Positions 51,919 through 59,121 of a stretch of 64,000 bases of DNA are shown piece after piece. Under the pieces are notes generated by a model, which saw only the letters and a program-made list of their open reading frames with translations, did not search any database and was not told the origin of the DNA. Position numbers and translations under genes: made by a program. Numbering within the stretch: position 1 is the first letter of the stretch; the number at the start of each line of letters is the position of its first letter. Origin of the DNA: JAJAZB01 sp964244295 (GTDB lineage: Bacteria; Bacteroidota; Bacteroidia; Cytophagales; Spirosomataceae); assembly GCA_964244295.1 (NCBI GenBank), contig CAXTIG010000026.1:29188-93187 (forward strand). Reading direction: 5' to 3'.

Positions 51919-52239
51919 ATGGCCGAAAACACCGAACCCGAAAACCAACTCAACATCGAACTCAGCGAAGACATGGCCGAAGGCGTGTACGCCAACCTGG
52001 CTATGATTGCCCACTCGCAGAGCGAGTTCGTGCTGGATTTTATCCGCATCATGCCCGGCGTACCAAAGGCGAAAGTGAAGGCGCGGGTCATCCTCACCCC
52101 CGACCACGCCCAGCGCCTGCTCGCCGCCCTCCGCGACAACATCAGCAAGTACGAAACCAGCTTCGGCAACCTCCGCGAACTGCCCGACGACGACCTGGGC
52201 TTTCCGATGAATTACCAGGGGCCGATTGGAGAGGCTTAA
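51919..52239 (+). CDS. DUF3467 protein
   Basis: A 106-residue soluble protein of the DUF3467 family. The signature is clear: GVYANLAMIAHSQSEFVLDF then IMPGVPKAKVKARVILTPDHAQ and LLAALRDNISKYE. Its function is unknown; the family is nearly universal in Bacteroidota. The ATG at 51919 starts just past the inverted repeat. It is co-directional with the methyltransferase genes but a repeat separates them. Confidence 0.92.
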   Translation: MAENTEPENQLNIELSEDMAEGVYANLAMIAHSQSEFVLDFIRIMPGVPKAKVKARVILTPDHAQRLLAALRDNISKYETSFGNLRELPDDDLGFPMNYQGPIGEA

Positions 52240-52274
52240 ATTCCGTAGTGCCGTCACCCTAAGCCCCTTCTGGC

Positions 52275-52417
52275 TTCCACACTAGCTGTCATCCTGAGCG
52301 AAGCGAAAGGACCTCCCGCCGGTCAGTCGGCTGTCAGCTACTGCTGGGTCACCAGCTAACTATCCGGGAGTCTAACGAGATCCTTTCGCTTCGCTCAGGA
52401 TGACAGCTAGTGTGGAA
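52275..52417. repeat. Perfect 37-bp inverted repeat
   Basis: Arms 52275-52311 and 52381-52417 are exact complements (core ctgtcatcctgagcgaagcg), loop 69 bases. With the promoter at 52474 it fills the 319-base gap before rpsL. Confidence 0.92.
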
Positions 52418-52473
52418 CACCGCTGTGGAACAGCAAGAAGTCGAGTCGATCTATAGAAAACTTGGCCGCGCAG

Positions 52474-52504
52474 TTGTCAAATCGGGCCGAACTCCTTACT
52501 TTTG
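52474..52504 (+). promoter_or_regulatory. str operon promoter
   Basis: TTG at 52474-52476 (-33) and TACTTTTG at 52497-52504 (-7), spaced by 20 bases, are a textbook Bacteroidota promoter 55 bases before rpsL. Confidence 0.75.
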
Positions 52505-52558
52505 CACTCCCTTTTTTTGAAGGATTGCGCAAAAACCATTCATACCCAATCGTTTATC

Positions 52559-52990
52559 ATGCCTACGATATCCCAGTTGGTACGGAAGGGCCGCGAGAAA
52601 CTGACGTTTAAGTCGAAATCGCCGGCGCTCGATTCGTGCCCCCAACGCCGTGGCGTGTGTACCCGCGTGTACACCACCACGCCGAAAAAACCCAACTCGG
52701 CCCTCCGCAAGGTGGCCCGTGTGCGATTGAGCAACAACAAGGAAGTCAACGCCTACATTCCGGGCGAAGGCCACAACCTCCAGGAACACTCCATCGTGCT
52801 GATTCGCGGTGGCCGGGTGAAAGACCTGCCGGGTGTGCGCTACCACATCATTCGCGGTGCGCTGGATACCGCTGGCGTCAGTGGCCGTCTGCAAAGCCGC
52901 TCGAAGTACGGTGCCAAGCGTCCGAAACCGGGTCAGGCCCCTGCCAAAGGCGGCAAAGGAGCACCTCCGGCAAAAGGGAAGAAGAAGTAA
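52559..52990 (+). CDS. rpsL: 30S ribosomal protein S12
   Basis: The 143-residue S12 protein, which shapes the decoding centre of the small subunit. Conserved segments are intact: TISQLVRKGRE, KSPALDSCPQRRGVCTRVYT, TPKKPNSALRKVARVRL and LPGVRYHIIRGALDTAGV. Both lysines at which streptomycin resistance arises in other bacteria are present in TPKKPNSA and GRVKDLPG. The C-terminal 20 residues are a Lys/Gly/Pro-rich tail (GKGAPPAKGKKK). It leads the str operon, with an inverted repeat between it and rpsG. Confidence 0.98.
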   Translation: MPTISQLVRKGREKLTFKSKSPALDSCPQRRGVCTRVYTTTPKKPNSALRKVARVRLSNNKEVNAYIPGEGHNLQEHSIVLIRGGRVKDLPGVRYHIIRGALDTAGVSGRLQSRSKYGAKRPKPGQAPAKGGKGAPPAKGKKK

Positions 52991-52998
52991 TGGCTAAT

Positions 52999-53086
52999 GT
53001 GCTAATTTCTAATGTGCGAATGGAAAGGCCATTACTCACATTACCAAAATTAGAAATTCGCACATTCGCACATTTGAAATTAGCAC
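52999..53086. repeat. 24-bp inverted repeat between rpsL and rpsG
   Basis: Arms 52999-53022 and 53063-53086 pair at 23 of 24 positions (core aatgtgcgaatg). It lies within the ribosomal operon. Confidence 0.85.
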
Positions 53087-53149
53087 ACCCAGGTCATTGA
53101 GTAAGTCGGGTTGTTCCGGCTGAAGCGATTTGGAAAACACTCCAACACA

Positions 53150-53617
53150 ATGCGTAAAGCAAAACCCAAGAAGCGCTACGTGCTTCCCGACCCGAAGTTC
53201 AAGGATACTTTGGTGACGAAATTCGTAAACAACCTCATGTACGACGGCAAGAAAAGCACCGCGTACAGCATTTTCTACGATGCCCTTGAACTCGTTGAGC
53301 AAAAAACGAAAGACAATGGCCTCGAAATCTGGAAGAAAGCCCTCAACAACGTGATGCCCACCGTCGAGGTGAAGAGCCGTCGCGTGGGCGGAGCCACCTT
53401 CCAGGTGCCAACCGAAGTGCGTCCTGATCGCCGGGTTTCCGTAGGCATGAAATGGATGATCAGTTACGCCCGTCGTCGCGGCGAAAAAACGATGATGGAA
53501 CGCCTTGCCAACGAAATCGTGGCCGCCGCACGGGGCGAAGGGGCTTCCGTCAAGAAAAAAGACGATACCCACCGGATGGCCGAAGCCAACAAGGCCTTCT
53601 CGCACTTCCGGTTCTGA
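53150..53617 (+). CDS. rpsG: 30S ribosomal protein S7
   Basis: The 155-residue S7 protein, which binds 16S rRNA and starts assembly of the head of the small subunit. Recognisable blocks: MRKAKPKKRYVLPDPKF, KFVNNLMYDGKKSTAY, VEVKSRRVGGATFQVPTEV and RRGEKTMMERLANEI. The ATG at 53150 is chosen; an upstream extension of 13 residues lacks similarity. It is second in the str operon; a terminator-like hairpin and a long inverted repeat follow. Confidence 0.98.
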   Translation: MRKAKPKKRYVLPDPKFKDTLVTKFVNNLMYDGKKSTAYSIFYDALELVEQKTKDNGLEIWKKALNNVMPTVEVKSRRVGGATFQVPTEVRPDRRVSVGMKWMISYARRRGEKTMMERLANEIVAAARGEGASVKKKDDTHRMAEANKAFSHFRF

Positions 53618-53636
53618 GTCGATTGGCTTTTTTTCG

Positions 53637-53672
53637 AAAAACCTCCGGGCGGTTCGCCGTTCGGAGGTTTTT
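53637..53672 (+). terminator. Stem-loop after rpsG
   Basis: aaaaacctccg (53637-53647) and cggaggttttt (53662-53672) form a perfect 11-bp stem followed by T-rich sequence; a possible attenuator or terminator before fusA, which has its own promoter. Confidence 0.75.
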
Positions 53673-53711
53673 GTTTTGAGTAGCCAGCCGAAAATAACCA
53701 GTAATTTCCTC

Positions 53712-53822
53712 GGGATTGTCATCCCGAGGAACGAGGGATCTCGTTAGGATACCACACCCTCGACTATCGGCAAACTACTTGAATGGTCAACGAGATCCCT
53801 CGTTCCTCGGGATGACAATCCC
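53712..53822. repeat. Perfect 34-bp inverted repeat between rpsG and fusA
   Basis: Arms 53712-53745 and 53789-53822 are exact complements (core tcccgaggaacgagggatct), pairing extends further with mismatches. Together with the hairpin and the promoter it fills the 403-base gap. Confidence 0.92.
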
Positions 53823-53913
53823 TCGGAAGCTACCAGTTTATTCCGGCTGAGGTTCACCCGGTTGACCCCGGCAAAATCTTAGGCCGACGCTGGCAATTCT
53901 GGGGCGGAAGGTT

Positions 53914-53921
53914 TACCTTTG
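53914..53921 (+). promoter_or_regulatory. -7 element of fusA
   Basis: TACCTTTG matches TAnnTTTG, about 100 bases before the fusA ATG, so fusA-rpsJ can be transcribed separately from rpsL-rpsG. Confidence 0.5.
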
Positions 53922-54020
53922 CACCCCGATTGGGTAGCCTTCGTTTTTGTGAAAAACGGATTGGCTATAGTACTCATTCCCACTTCATTCCGAAAAATTC
54001 AAGCACAACATACCCTAAAA

Positions 54021-56117
54021 ATGGCACGAGACTTAAGATTCACCCGAAACATCGGAATCGCCGCCCACATCGACGCCGGGAAGACCACCACCACCGAGCG
54101 GATTCTCTACTACTCGGGCGTAAGTCATAAAATTGGAGAAGTTCACGACGGTGCCGCCACCATGGACTGGATGGAGCAGGAGCAGGAACGCGGCATCACG
54201 ATTACCTCGGCGGCCACGACCGTCGGCTGGAAATACCGCGATCAGAGTTACCACGTCAACATCATCGACACCCCCGGCCACGTGGATTTCACGGTGGAAG
54301 TGAACCGCTCGTTGCGCGTACTCGACGGCCTGGTGTTTCTCTTCAGCGCCGTGGACGGTGTGGAGCCGCAGTCGGAAACCAACTGGCGTTTGGCGAATAA
54401 CTACAACGTGGCCCGGATTGGCTTCGTCAATAAAATGGACCGGTCGGGGGCCGATTTCCTCAACGTCTGCAATCAAGTAAAGGAAATGCTCGGCAGCTAC
54501 GCCGTGCCGTTGCAACTGCCCATCGGGGCCGAAGACAACTTCACCGGCGTGGTGGACCTGGTCAATTTCCGGGGCATCGAGTGGAACGAAGCCGACAAAG
54601 GCATGACCTTCACCGAAGTGCCGATTCCCGACGACATGCTCGAAGAAGCCACCGAATGGCGCGAGAAACTCCTCGAAGCCGTGGCCGATTTCGACGAAAA
54701 CCTGTTGGTGAAGTACTTCGACGATCCGGCTTCGATTACCGAAGACGAAATCCTCGCCGCCCTGCGGGCTGCCACCGTCAGCATGAAAATTGTGCCGATG
54801 GTGTGCGGGTCGTCGTTTAAAAACAAAGGCGTGCAAACCATGCTCGACTACGTGATGGCGCTGCTGCCCTCGCCGCTCGACAAGGAAAGCATCACCGGCA
54901 CCAACCCCAACACCGACGCGGAAGTGATTCGCCACCCCGGCGAAAAAGACCCCTTCACGGCGCTGGCGTTTAAAATTGCCACCGACCCTTACGTGGGGCG
55001 CTTGTGTTTCGTGCGCTCGTATTCGGGCGTACTCGAAGCCGGTTCGTACGTGCTCAACACCCGGTCGGGCAACAAGGAGCGCATCTCGCGGATTTTCCAG
55101 ATGCACGCCAACAAGCAAAACTCCATCGAGCGCCTCGAAGCGGGCGACATCGGGGCCGTGGTGGGTTTCAAGGACATCAAAACGGGCGACACGCTCTGCG
55201 ATGAAAAGAACCCCATCGTGCTGGAGTCGATGAATTTCCCGGAACCGGTGATTGGCTACGCCATCGAACCGAAGAAATCGGCGGATCAGGACAACTTCAG
55301 CAAGGCCATCGGCAAGCTGATCGAAGAAGACCCGACCCTCCAGGTGAACACCGACGAGGAAACCGGCCAGACGATTCTGCGCGGCATGGGCGAGTTGCAC
55401 CTCGAAATCATCATCGACCGGATGCGTCGGGAATTCAAGGTGGAAATCAACCAGGGCGCGCCGCAGGTGGCGTACAAAGAAGCCATCACCAAAACCATCG
55501 AGCACCGCGAGGTTTACAAAAAACAAACGGGTGGTCGCGGGAAATTTGCCGACGTGTCGTTTGAACTCGGACCGGTCACGGAAGAAGGCAAAACGGGACT
55601 CGACTTCGTCAACGGCATCGTGGGCGGGGTGATTCCGAAAGAATTCATTCCGGCCATTCAGAAAGGCTTCGCCGAGTCGATGAAAAACGGCCCGCTTGCC
55701 GGGTACCCGATGGATTCGATGCGGGTGCGGATTTTCCACGGTTCCTTCCACGACGTCGACTCCGATTCACTGTCGTTCGAAATGGCCGCGCGCTTGGGTT
55801 ACAAAGAAGCCGCTCGTCAGGCGGGTGCCAAGCTGATGGAACCCATCATGGCCGTGGAAGTGCTAACGCCGGAAGAATACACCGGCCCCATCACAGGCGA
55901 TTTGAACCGCCGCCGGGGAATCATGAAGGGTATGGATTCGCGGGCCGGTTCGCAGGTGATTAAAGCAGATGTGCCGCTGAGCGAACTCTTCGGCTACGTG
56001 ACCGACCTCCGCACCATGTCGTCGGGTCGGGCTACGGCCAACCTGACGTTTGCGCACTACGAATTCGTCCCCCAGAACATCGCCGACGAGGTGATTAAAA
56101 AGGCGAAGGGATATTAA
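54021..56117 (+). CDS. fusA: Translation elongation factor G
   Basis: The 698-residue GTPase that drives ribosome translocation. GTP-binding motifs: G1 AHIDAGKTTTTERIL, switch region RGITITSAATT, DTPGHVDF and NKMDRSGAD. Domains II to V follow with typical blocks such as KETGQT-like region TDEETGQTILRGMGELHLE and PLSELFGYVTDLRTMSSGRA. The ATG at 54021 is the family start; an upstream frame of 34 residues lacks similarity. It is third in the str operon. Confidence 0.98.
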   Translation: MARDLRFTRNIGIAAHIDAGKTTTTERILYYSGVSHKIGEVHDGAATMDWMEQEQERGITITSAATTVGWKYRDQSYHVNIIDTPGHVDFTVEVNRSLRVLDGLVFLFSAVDGVEPQSETNWRLANNYNVARIGFVNKMDRSGADFLNVCNQVKEMLGSYAVPLQLPIGAEDNFTGVVDLVNFRGIEWNEADKGMTFTEVPIPDDMLEEATEWREKLLEAVADFDENLLVKYFDDPASITEDEILAALRAATVSMKIVPMVCGSSFKNKGVQTMLDYVMALLPSPLDKESITGTNPNTDAEVIRHPGEKDPFTALAFKIATDPYVGRLCFVRSYSGVLEAGSYVLNTRSGNKERISRIFQMHANKQNSIERLEAGDIGAVVGFKDIKTGDTLCDEKNPIVLESMNFPEPVIGYAIEPKKSADQDNFSKAIGKLIEEDPTLQVNTDEETGQTILRGMGELHLEIIIDRMRREFKVEINQGAPQVAYKEAITKTIEHREVYKKQTGGRGKFADVSFELGPVTEEGKTGLDFVNGIVGGVIPKEFIPAIQKGFAESMKNGPLAGYPMDSMRVRIFHGSFHDVDSDSLSFEMAARLGYKEAARQAGAKLMEPIMAVEVLTPEEYTGPITGDLNRRRGIMKGMDSRAGSQVIKADVPLSELFGYVTDLRTMSSGRATANLTFAHYEFVPQNIADEVIKKAKGY

Positions 56118-56122
56118 TCAAC

Positions 56123-56155
56123 AACTTCCCGGAAGTTTAAAACTTCCGGGAAGTT
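56123..56155. repeat. 16-bp near-continuous palindrome between fusA and rpsJ
   Basis: aacttcccggaagttt (56123-56138) and its exact complement (56140-56155) are separated by one base; each half is itself nearly palindromic. Confidence 0.85.
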
Positions 56156-56230
56156 AATGCTTTTGGGAAGTCGGAGTAAATGGTTCTTTCGACACTTCCC
56201 TTTTTCTAACCTGAACCAGTATACGTACCC

Positions 56231-56536
56231 ATGAATCAGAAGATTCGAATCAAACTCAAGTCGTTCGACCACATGCTGGTTGACAAGTCATCGGAGAAAA
56301 TTGTGAAGGCTGTCAAAGCCACCGGTGCCCTCGTGAGCGGCCCCATCCCGTTGCCGACCGACAAGGAAAAGTACACGGTGCTGCGCTCGCCCCACGTCAA
56401 CAAAAAGGCCCGCGAGCAATTCCAACTCTGCACCTACAAGCGCCTGATCGACATTTACTCGACCTCGGCCAAAACCGTGGACGCGCTGATGAAACTGGAA
56501 TTGCCCAGCGGCGTGGACGTGGAGATTAAGGTGTGA
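56231..56536 (+). CDS. rpsJ: 30S ribosomal protein S10
   Basis: The 101-residue S10 protein of the small-subunit head. Family blocks are present: KIRIKLKSFDHMLVDKS, GPIPLPTDKEKYTVLRSPHV and REQFQLCTYKRLIDIYS. It closes the str operon of this window and is followed by a terminator; rplC, which follows rpsJ in most S10 operons, is not next to it here. Confidence 0.98.
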   Translation: MNQKIRIKLKSFDHMLVDKSSEKIVKAVKATGALVSGPIPLPTDKEKYTVLRSPHVNKKAREQFQLCTYKRLIDIYSTSAKTVDALMKLELPSGVDVEIKV

Positions 56537-56560
56537 GGGTTTGACGGTTTAAATGGTTTG

Positions 56561-56597
56561 AAAAAGCCCGGTTCCGCGTTGTGGAGCCGGGCTTTTT
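56561..56597 (+). terminator. str operon terminator
   Basis: aaaaagcccggttcc (56561-56575) and ggagccgggcttttt (56583-56597) form a 15-bp stem with one G-U pair and end in a run of T. Confidence 0.88.
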
Positions 56598-56642
56598 TGT
56601 TGAAAGGGGAAATGCTGGTTGTAACGCGTTTGTCAGGCAGTT

Positions 56643-56709
56643 GTCACGCTGAGCGGAGTCGAAGCGCGGCGGCGTGGTGACGTTGCGCTTCGACTCCGCT
56701 CAGCGTGAC
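56643..56709. repeat. Perfect 25-bp inverted repeat
   Basis: Arms 56643-56667 and 56685-56709 are exact complements (core cacgctgagcggagtcgaag), the same family as 17775-17882. Confidence 0.9.
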
Positions 56710-56730
56710 CTTTGCCGAATCCAAATAAAT

Positions 56731-57150
56731 TTATTTTAAGACATTGTTAATCAGCGATTTACCCCCCCCCCCCAACTTTTTCAATTCGGCTTCCTGCCGT
56801 TGGTTGCGGTCCTTCAGGTGGACGATGAGTTCGTCTTTAGCCGAAAGGGTTGCTTTCAACGTCGCAATGACTTCCGCGTAGTAATTTGCATCCGGCGACT
56901 CCGACTTGGCCGTCCCGTTTTTCGACAGCGCCTCTTGCTCGATGGCGACCGCGATTTCGGCGGGCAACAAGTCTAGCACCGAAACCTTGAACGCGGTGGC
57001 AAATTTGGGGTATTGCTCAAACTTGGGTTTGTTGTGGCCGGACTCCCAGTCGCTGTACGTGGATTGATGGACACCGATGCGTTCGGCGGCCTGGGTGATG
57101 CTGAGGTTGGCGGCGGTGCGCAGTTGACGAAGTTTGTCTTTCAATTCCAC
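56731..57150 (-). CDS. XRE-family regulator with coiled-coil tail
   Basis: A 139-residue protein: helix-turn-helix at about 5-60 (KLRQLRTAANLSITQAAERIGVH, STYSDWESGHNKP) and a coiled-coil at about 85-125 (ATLKATLSAKDELIVHLKDR). Coils behind an XRE domain usually serve dimer or tetramer formation. It is divergent from the peptide locus starting at 57431, so it may regulate it. A palindrome at 57251-57274 lies between. Twelve consecutive C on the plus strand encode the GGGG near the C-terminus and could make the last residues phase-variable. Confidence 0.9.
   Translation of the reverse strand: MELKDKLRQLRTAANLSITQAAERIGVHQSTYSDWESGHNKPKFEQYPKFATAFKVSVLDLLPAEIAVAIEQEALSKNGTAKSESPDANYYAEVIATLKATLSAKDELIVHLKDRNQRQEAELKKLGGGGKSLINNVLK
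56762..56773. repeat. Run of twelve C inside the XRE gene
   Basis: On the coding strand this is G12, encoding four glycines 12 residues before the stop. A slip of one base would alter the C-terminus. Confidence 0.75.
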
Positions 57151-57250
57151 GGGCGGGAGCGGTTGGTGACTGAAAAATGCAAGTTTAGAGAACTGTTCCG
57201 AAAATGCACCTTTTCCGACCTAAAAAGTTAGTGAACGGTATTTCCCTCCG

Positions 57251-57274
57251 TTTTCGCGGGTTTTCCCGCGAAAA
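57251..57274. promoter_or_regulatory. Palindrome in the divergent promoter region
   Basis: ttttcgcggg (57251-57260) and cccgcgaaaa (57265-57274) are perfect 10-bp complements around tttt, between the XRE gene and the glycosyltransferase gene; a candidate operator. Confidence 0.45.
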
Positions 57275-57312
57275 TATATGGTTTTTCCCGGCAAAAATTT
57301 AGGGATTTCCGA

Positions 57313-57344
57313 TTGGAGGTTTTGAAAAAGACCTTGCACCTTTG
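57313..57344 (+). promoter_or_regulatory. Possible promoter of the peptide locus
   Basis: TTG at 57313-57315 and CACCTTTG at 57337-57344 (one change from TAnnTTTG), spaced by 21 bases, about 87 bases before the glycosyltransferase ATG. Confidence 0.4.
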
Positions 57345-57430
57345 TCGCACTTCTCCACCGCTCCCGTCTTTACCGCCCATTTTTTCAGTAAACTACTTTC
57401 AGTTCGCCACCCGTTTGCCCGCATTCCGCT

Positions 57431-58825
57431 ATGCGTTCGCCCGCTGTTCTGTTTATTCCCGCTTCTATTCGCAGCCATGTGTTGCCCGCGCTTTACGTGG
57501 CGGATCTGCTGGCATCCGATTACGACGTACACTTCGCAGTAACCAGCGACGTGCTGGAAGAATTGGTTCGGGAAAACGGCTTCAACGTGGTGCGTAATTC
57601 TCCCTACCGGGCATTGGTTGGAATGGAAGCAAAATTCGTAGAGTACGAAAAAAAGCGAAAGGTAGGCTTTTGGAGTATAGCCAAAGCGCACTGGAATGGG
57701 GAAGTCGCTACCTACCGGCGGCGGGAATTGGATACGCTCATTGCTCAACTGAACCCGGTTGCCATCATCCTCGATATTTTTAGCAGCACGGATTATCTCT
57801 TGCTGGCCGGGCGGCACCCAACGATAAAACTGCTATTTTTCAATCCCATGCTTTCCACGTACCGCGTGAATGGCTACCCGATTGTGTCGGAAGCAACGTG
57901 GATGAAAGCAGCCGGGCAACCTGCCCACCCGCCGCAAAGTAAGTCGGAATGGATGCGTGCGTTGAAACACCCAGCCGCCACATTCATAAAAAAGCTATAC
58001 GTCCGCAGTCGTCAAAAGGTATTGAGCGATAGCCAAGTTCCGCCCCAGAATATGGATTTGGAAAATCCGTTTACGCCCATGTTTCGGCAGGTGCCCGAAT
58101 TGGTACTGGCTCCGCTCGAATTCGAGTTCTCGCCAGCGGTGCGGCAGGAATGGCAGCATTATCTGGGCCTTTGCACCCGTCCCCAGCGCCACGACACCGA
58201 ACTTGACCCGCAGTTCGAGGCACTTTGGCCGACCATACTCGACCGCAAACGGGCGGGTAGCCAACTGATTTATTGCAGCTTCGGCACCTTTTACGAAGGC
58301 CCCGACAAAACGTTGTTGACATTCATCGGAAACCTGTTGGCGGCGTTGAAAACCTTTCCCACCGTCCAACTGGTTTGCTCGGTCAATCGCTTCGTCGTCG
58401 AGACCGTGCAAGCCCGGTACCGGGAAATGGATCAACTTCATTTTTTCAGCCGGGTGCCTCAACTGCGGGTGTTGGAACACGCCGATGTGTTCATCACGCA
58501 CGGTGGAATGGGTTCGGTGAAAGAAGCCATCGAGTACGGCGTACCCATGCTGGCCTACCCATTGGATTTGAAATACGACCAACCGGGCAACGGCCTCAAG
58601 ATTGAGCACCACGGATTGGGGCTGCGCGGGAATTTTCAATTCGAGCGCGTGGACGATTTGCGAACCAAGCTTGGTCGTCTCCTGCACGAGGATGTTTTTC
58701 GGCAAAACATGACCACGTTTCAGTCCCGCATCGCCGCGACGTATTCAAGGCGGGAGAACAAAGCGATGTTGAAGAAACTCCTTAACGTGACCACGGAAAA
58801 AAACGTGGAACTGGTGGGAGTTTAG
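57431..58825 (+). CDS. GT1-family (UDP-glycosyltransferase-like) enzyme
   Basis: A 464-residue GT-B fold glycosyltransferase of the GT1 type. The donor-binding C-terminal half holds QLIYCSFGTFYEGP, then a FFSRVPQLRVLEHADVFITH block and GGMGSVKEAIEYGVPMLAYP, which matches the sugar-donor motif of macrolide and plant UDP-glycosyltransferases (HGG, then pairs of acidic residues as in LDLKYDQPGN). H15-region S-HVLPALYVADLL starts the acceptor half. GT1 enzymes glycosylate small molecules and some peptides. It opens a run of co-directional genes that includes the precursor peptide; it may glycosylate the peptide, which is inference. Confidence 0.9.
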   Translation: MRSPAVLFIPASIRSHVLPALYVADLLASDYDVHFAVTSDVLEELVRENGFNVVRNSPYRALVGMEAKFVEYEKKRKVGFWSIAKAHWNGEVATYRRRELDTLIAQLNPVAIILDIFSSTDYLLLAGRHPTIKLLFFNPMLSTYRVNGYPIVSEATWMKAAGQPAHPPQSKSEWMRALKHPAATFIKKLYVRSRQKVLSDSQVPPQNMDLENPFTPMFRQVPELVLAPLEFEFSPAVRQEWQHYLGLCTRPQRHDTELDPQFEALWPTILDRKRAGSQLIYCSFGTFYEGPDKTLLTFIGNLLAALKTFPTVQLVCSVNRFVVETVQARYREMDQLHFFSRVPQLRVLEHADVFITHGGMGSVKEAIEYGVPMLAYPLDLKYDQPGNGLKIEHHGLGLRGNFQFERVDDLRTKLGRLLHEDVFRQNMTTFQSRIAATYSRRENKAMLKKLLNVTTEKNVELVGV

Positions 58826-58863
58826 ATAGACCCACAGCCAAGCGGAGAAATTACGACACGACC

Positions 58864-59121
58864 ATGCGACTAAACCCGAACGAGCAAAACGCCTTTCAAA
58901 CCACGCGGCAATTGTTGCGGCTGGCGGGTGTGCGCGTGACGGATCGGTCGTTGAAAACGGCGCTGTATCACCATCCCGATTTCCCAAGTCTGTTGGCCAT
59001 TGGCGACGTGTTGAACGAATACAAGGTCGATACCCTGGCCACCCGCCTCTCGTCGGAGCGACTCATCGAAGCCCCGGTACCTGCGCTTGCCCACCTGCAC
59101 ACCAACGGGGGGCGTTTGTGA
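58864..59121 (+). CDS. C39-peptidase-like domain, N-terminal piece of a split gene
   Basis: An 85-residue frame matching the start of large Bacteroidota proteins in which a degenerate C39-like domain precedes VKOR and thioredoxin domains: NAFQTTRQLLRLAGVRVTDR, then LYHHPDFPSLLAIGDVLNEY and PVPALAHLHTNGG. The catalytic cysteine of true C39 peptidases is absent, so it is probably a peptide-binding rather than cutting domain. It ends at 59121 just after a run of six G; the next frame continues the same protein. See the frameshift site. Confidence 0.75.
   Translation: MRLNPNEQNAFQTTRQLLRLAGVRVTDRSLKTALYHHPDFPSLLAIGDVLNEYKVDTLATRLSSERLIEAPVPALAHLHTNGGRL
59107..59121 (+). other. Frameshift site at a run of six G
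   Basis: G6 at 59107-59112 precedes the stop TGA at 59119-59121. A -1 shift there joins NGG to AFVTLRKITNGG, restoring the usual GGxFV strand of the family, and fuses the frames 58864 and 59118. Either a missing seventh G (mutation or assembly error) or ribosomal slipping at GGG-GGG-C explains it. Confidence 0.65.

Noticed and set aside
54033..55751. A 572-codon minus-strand open frame
   Set aside because: It is the antisense shadow of fusA, with a His/Val-rich meaningless composition.
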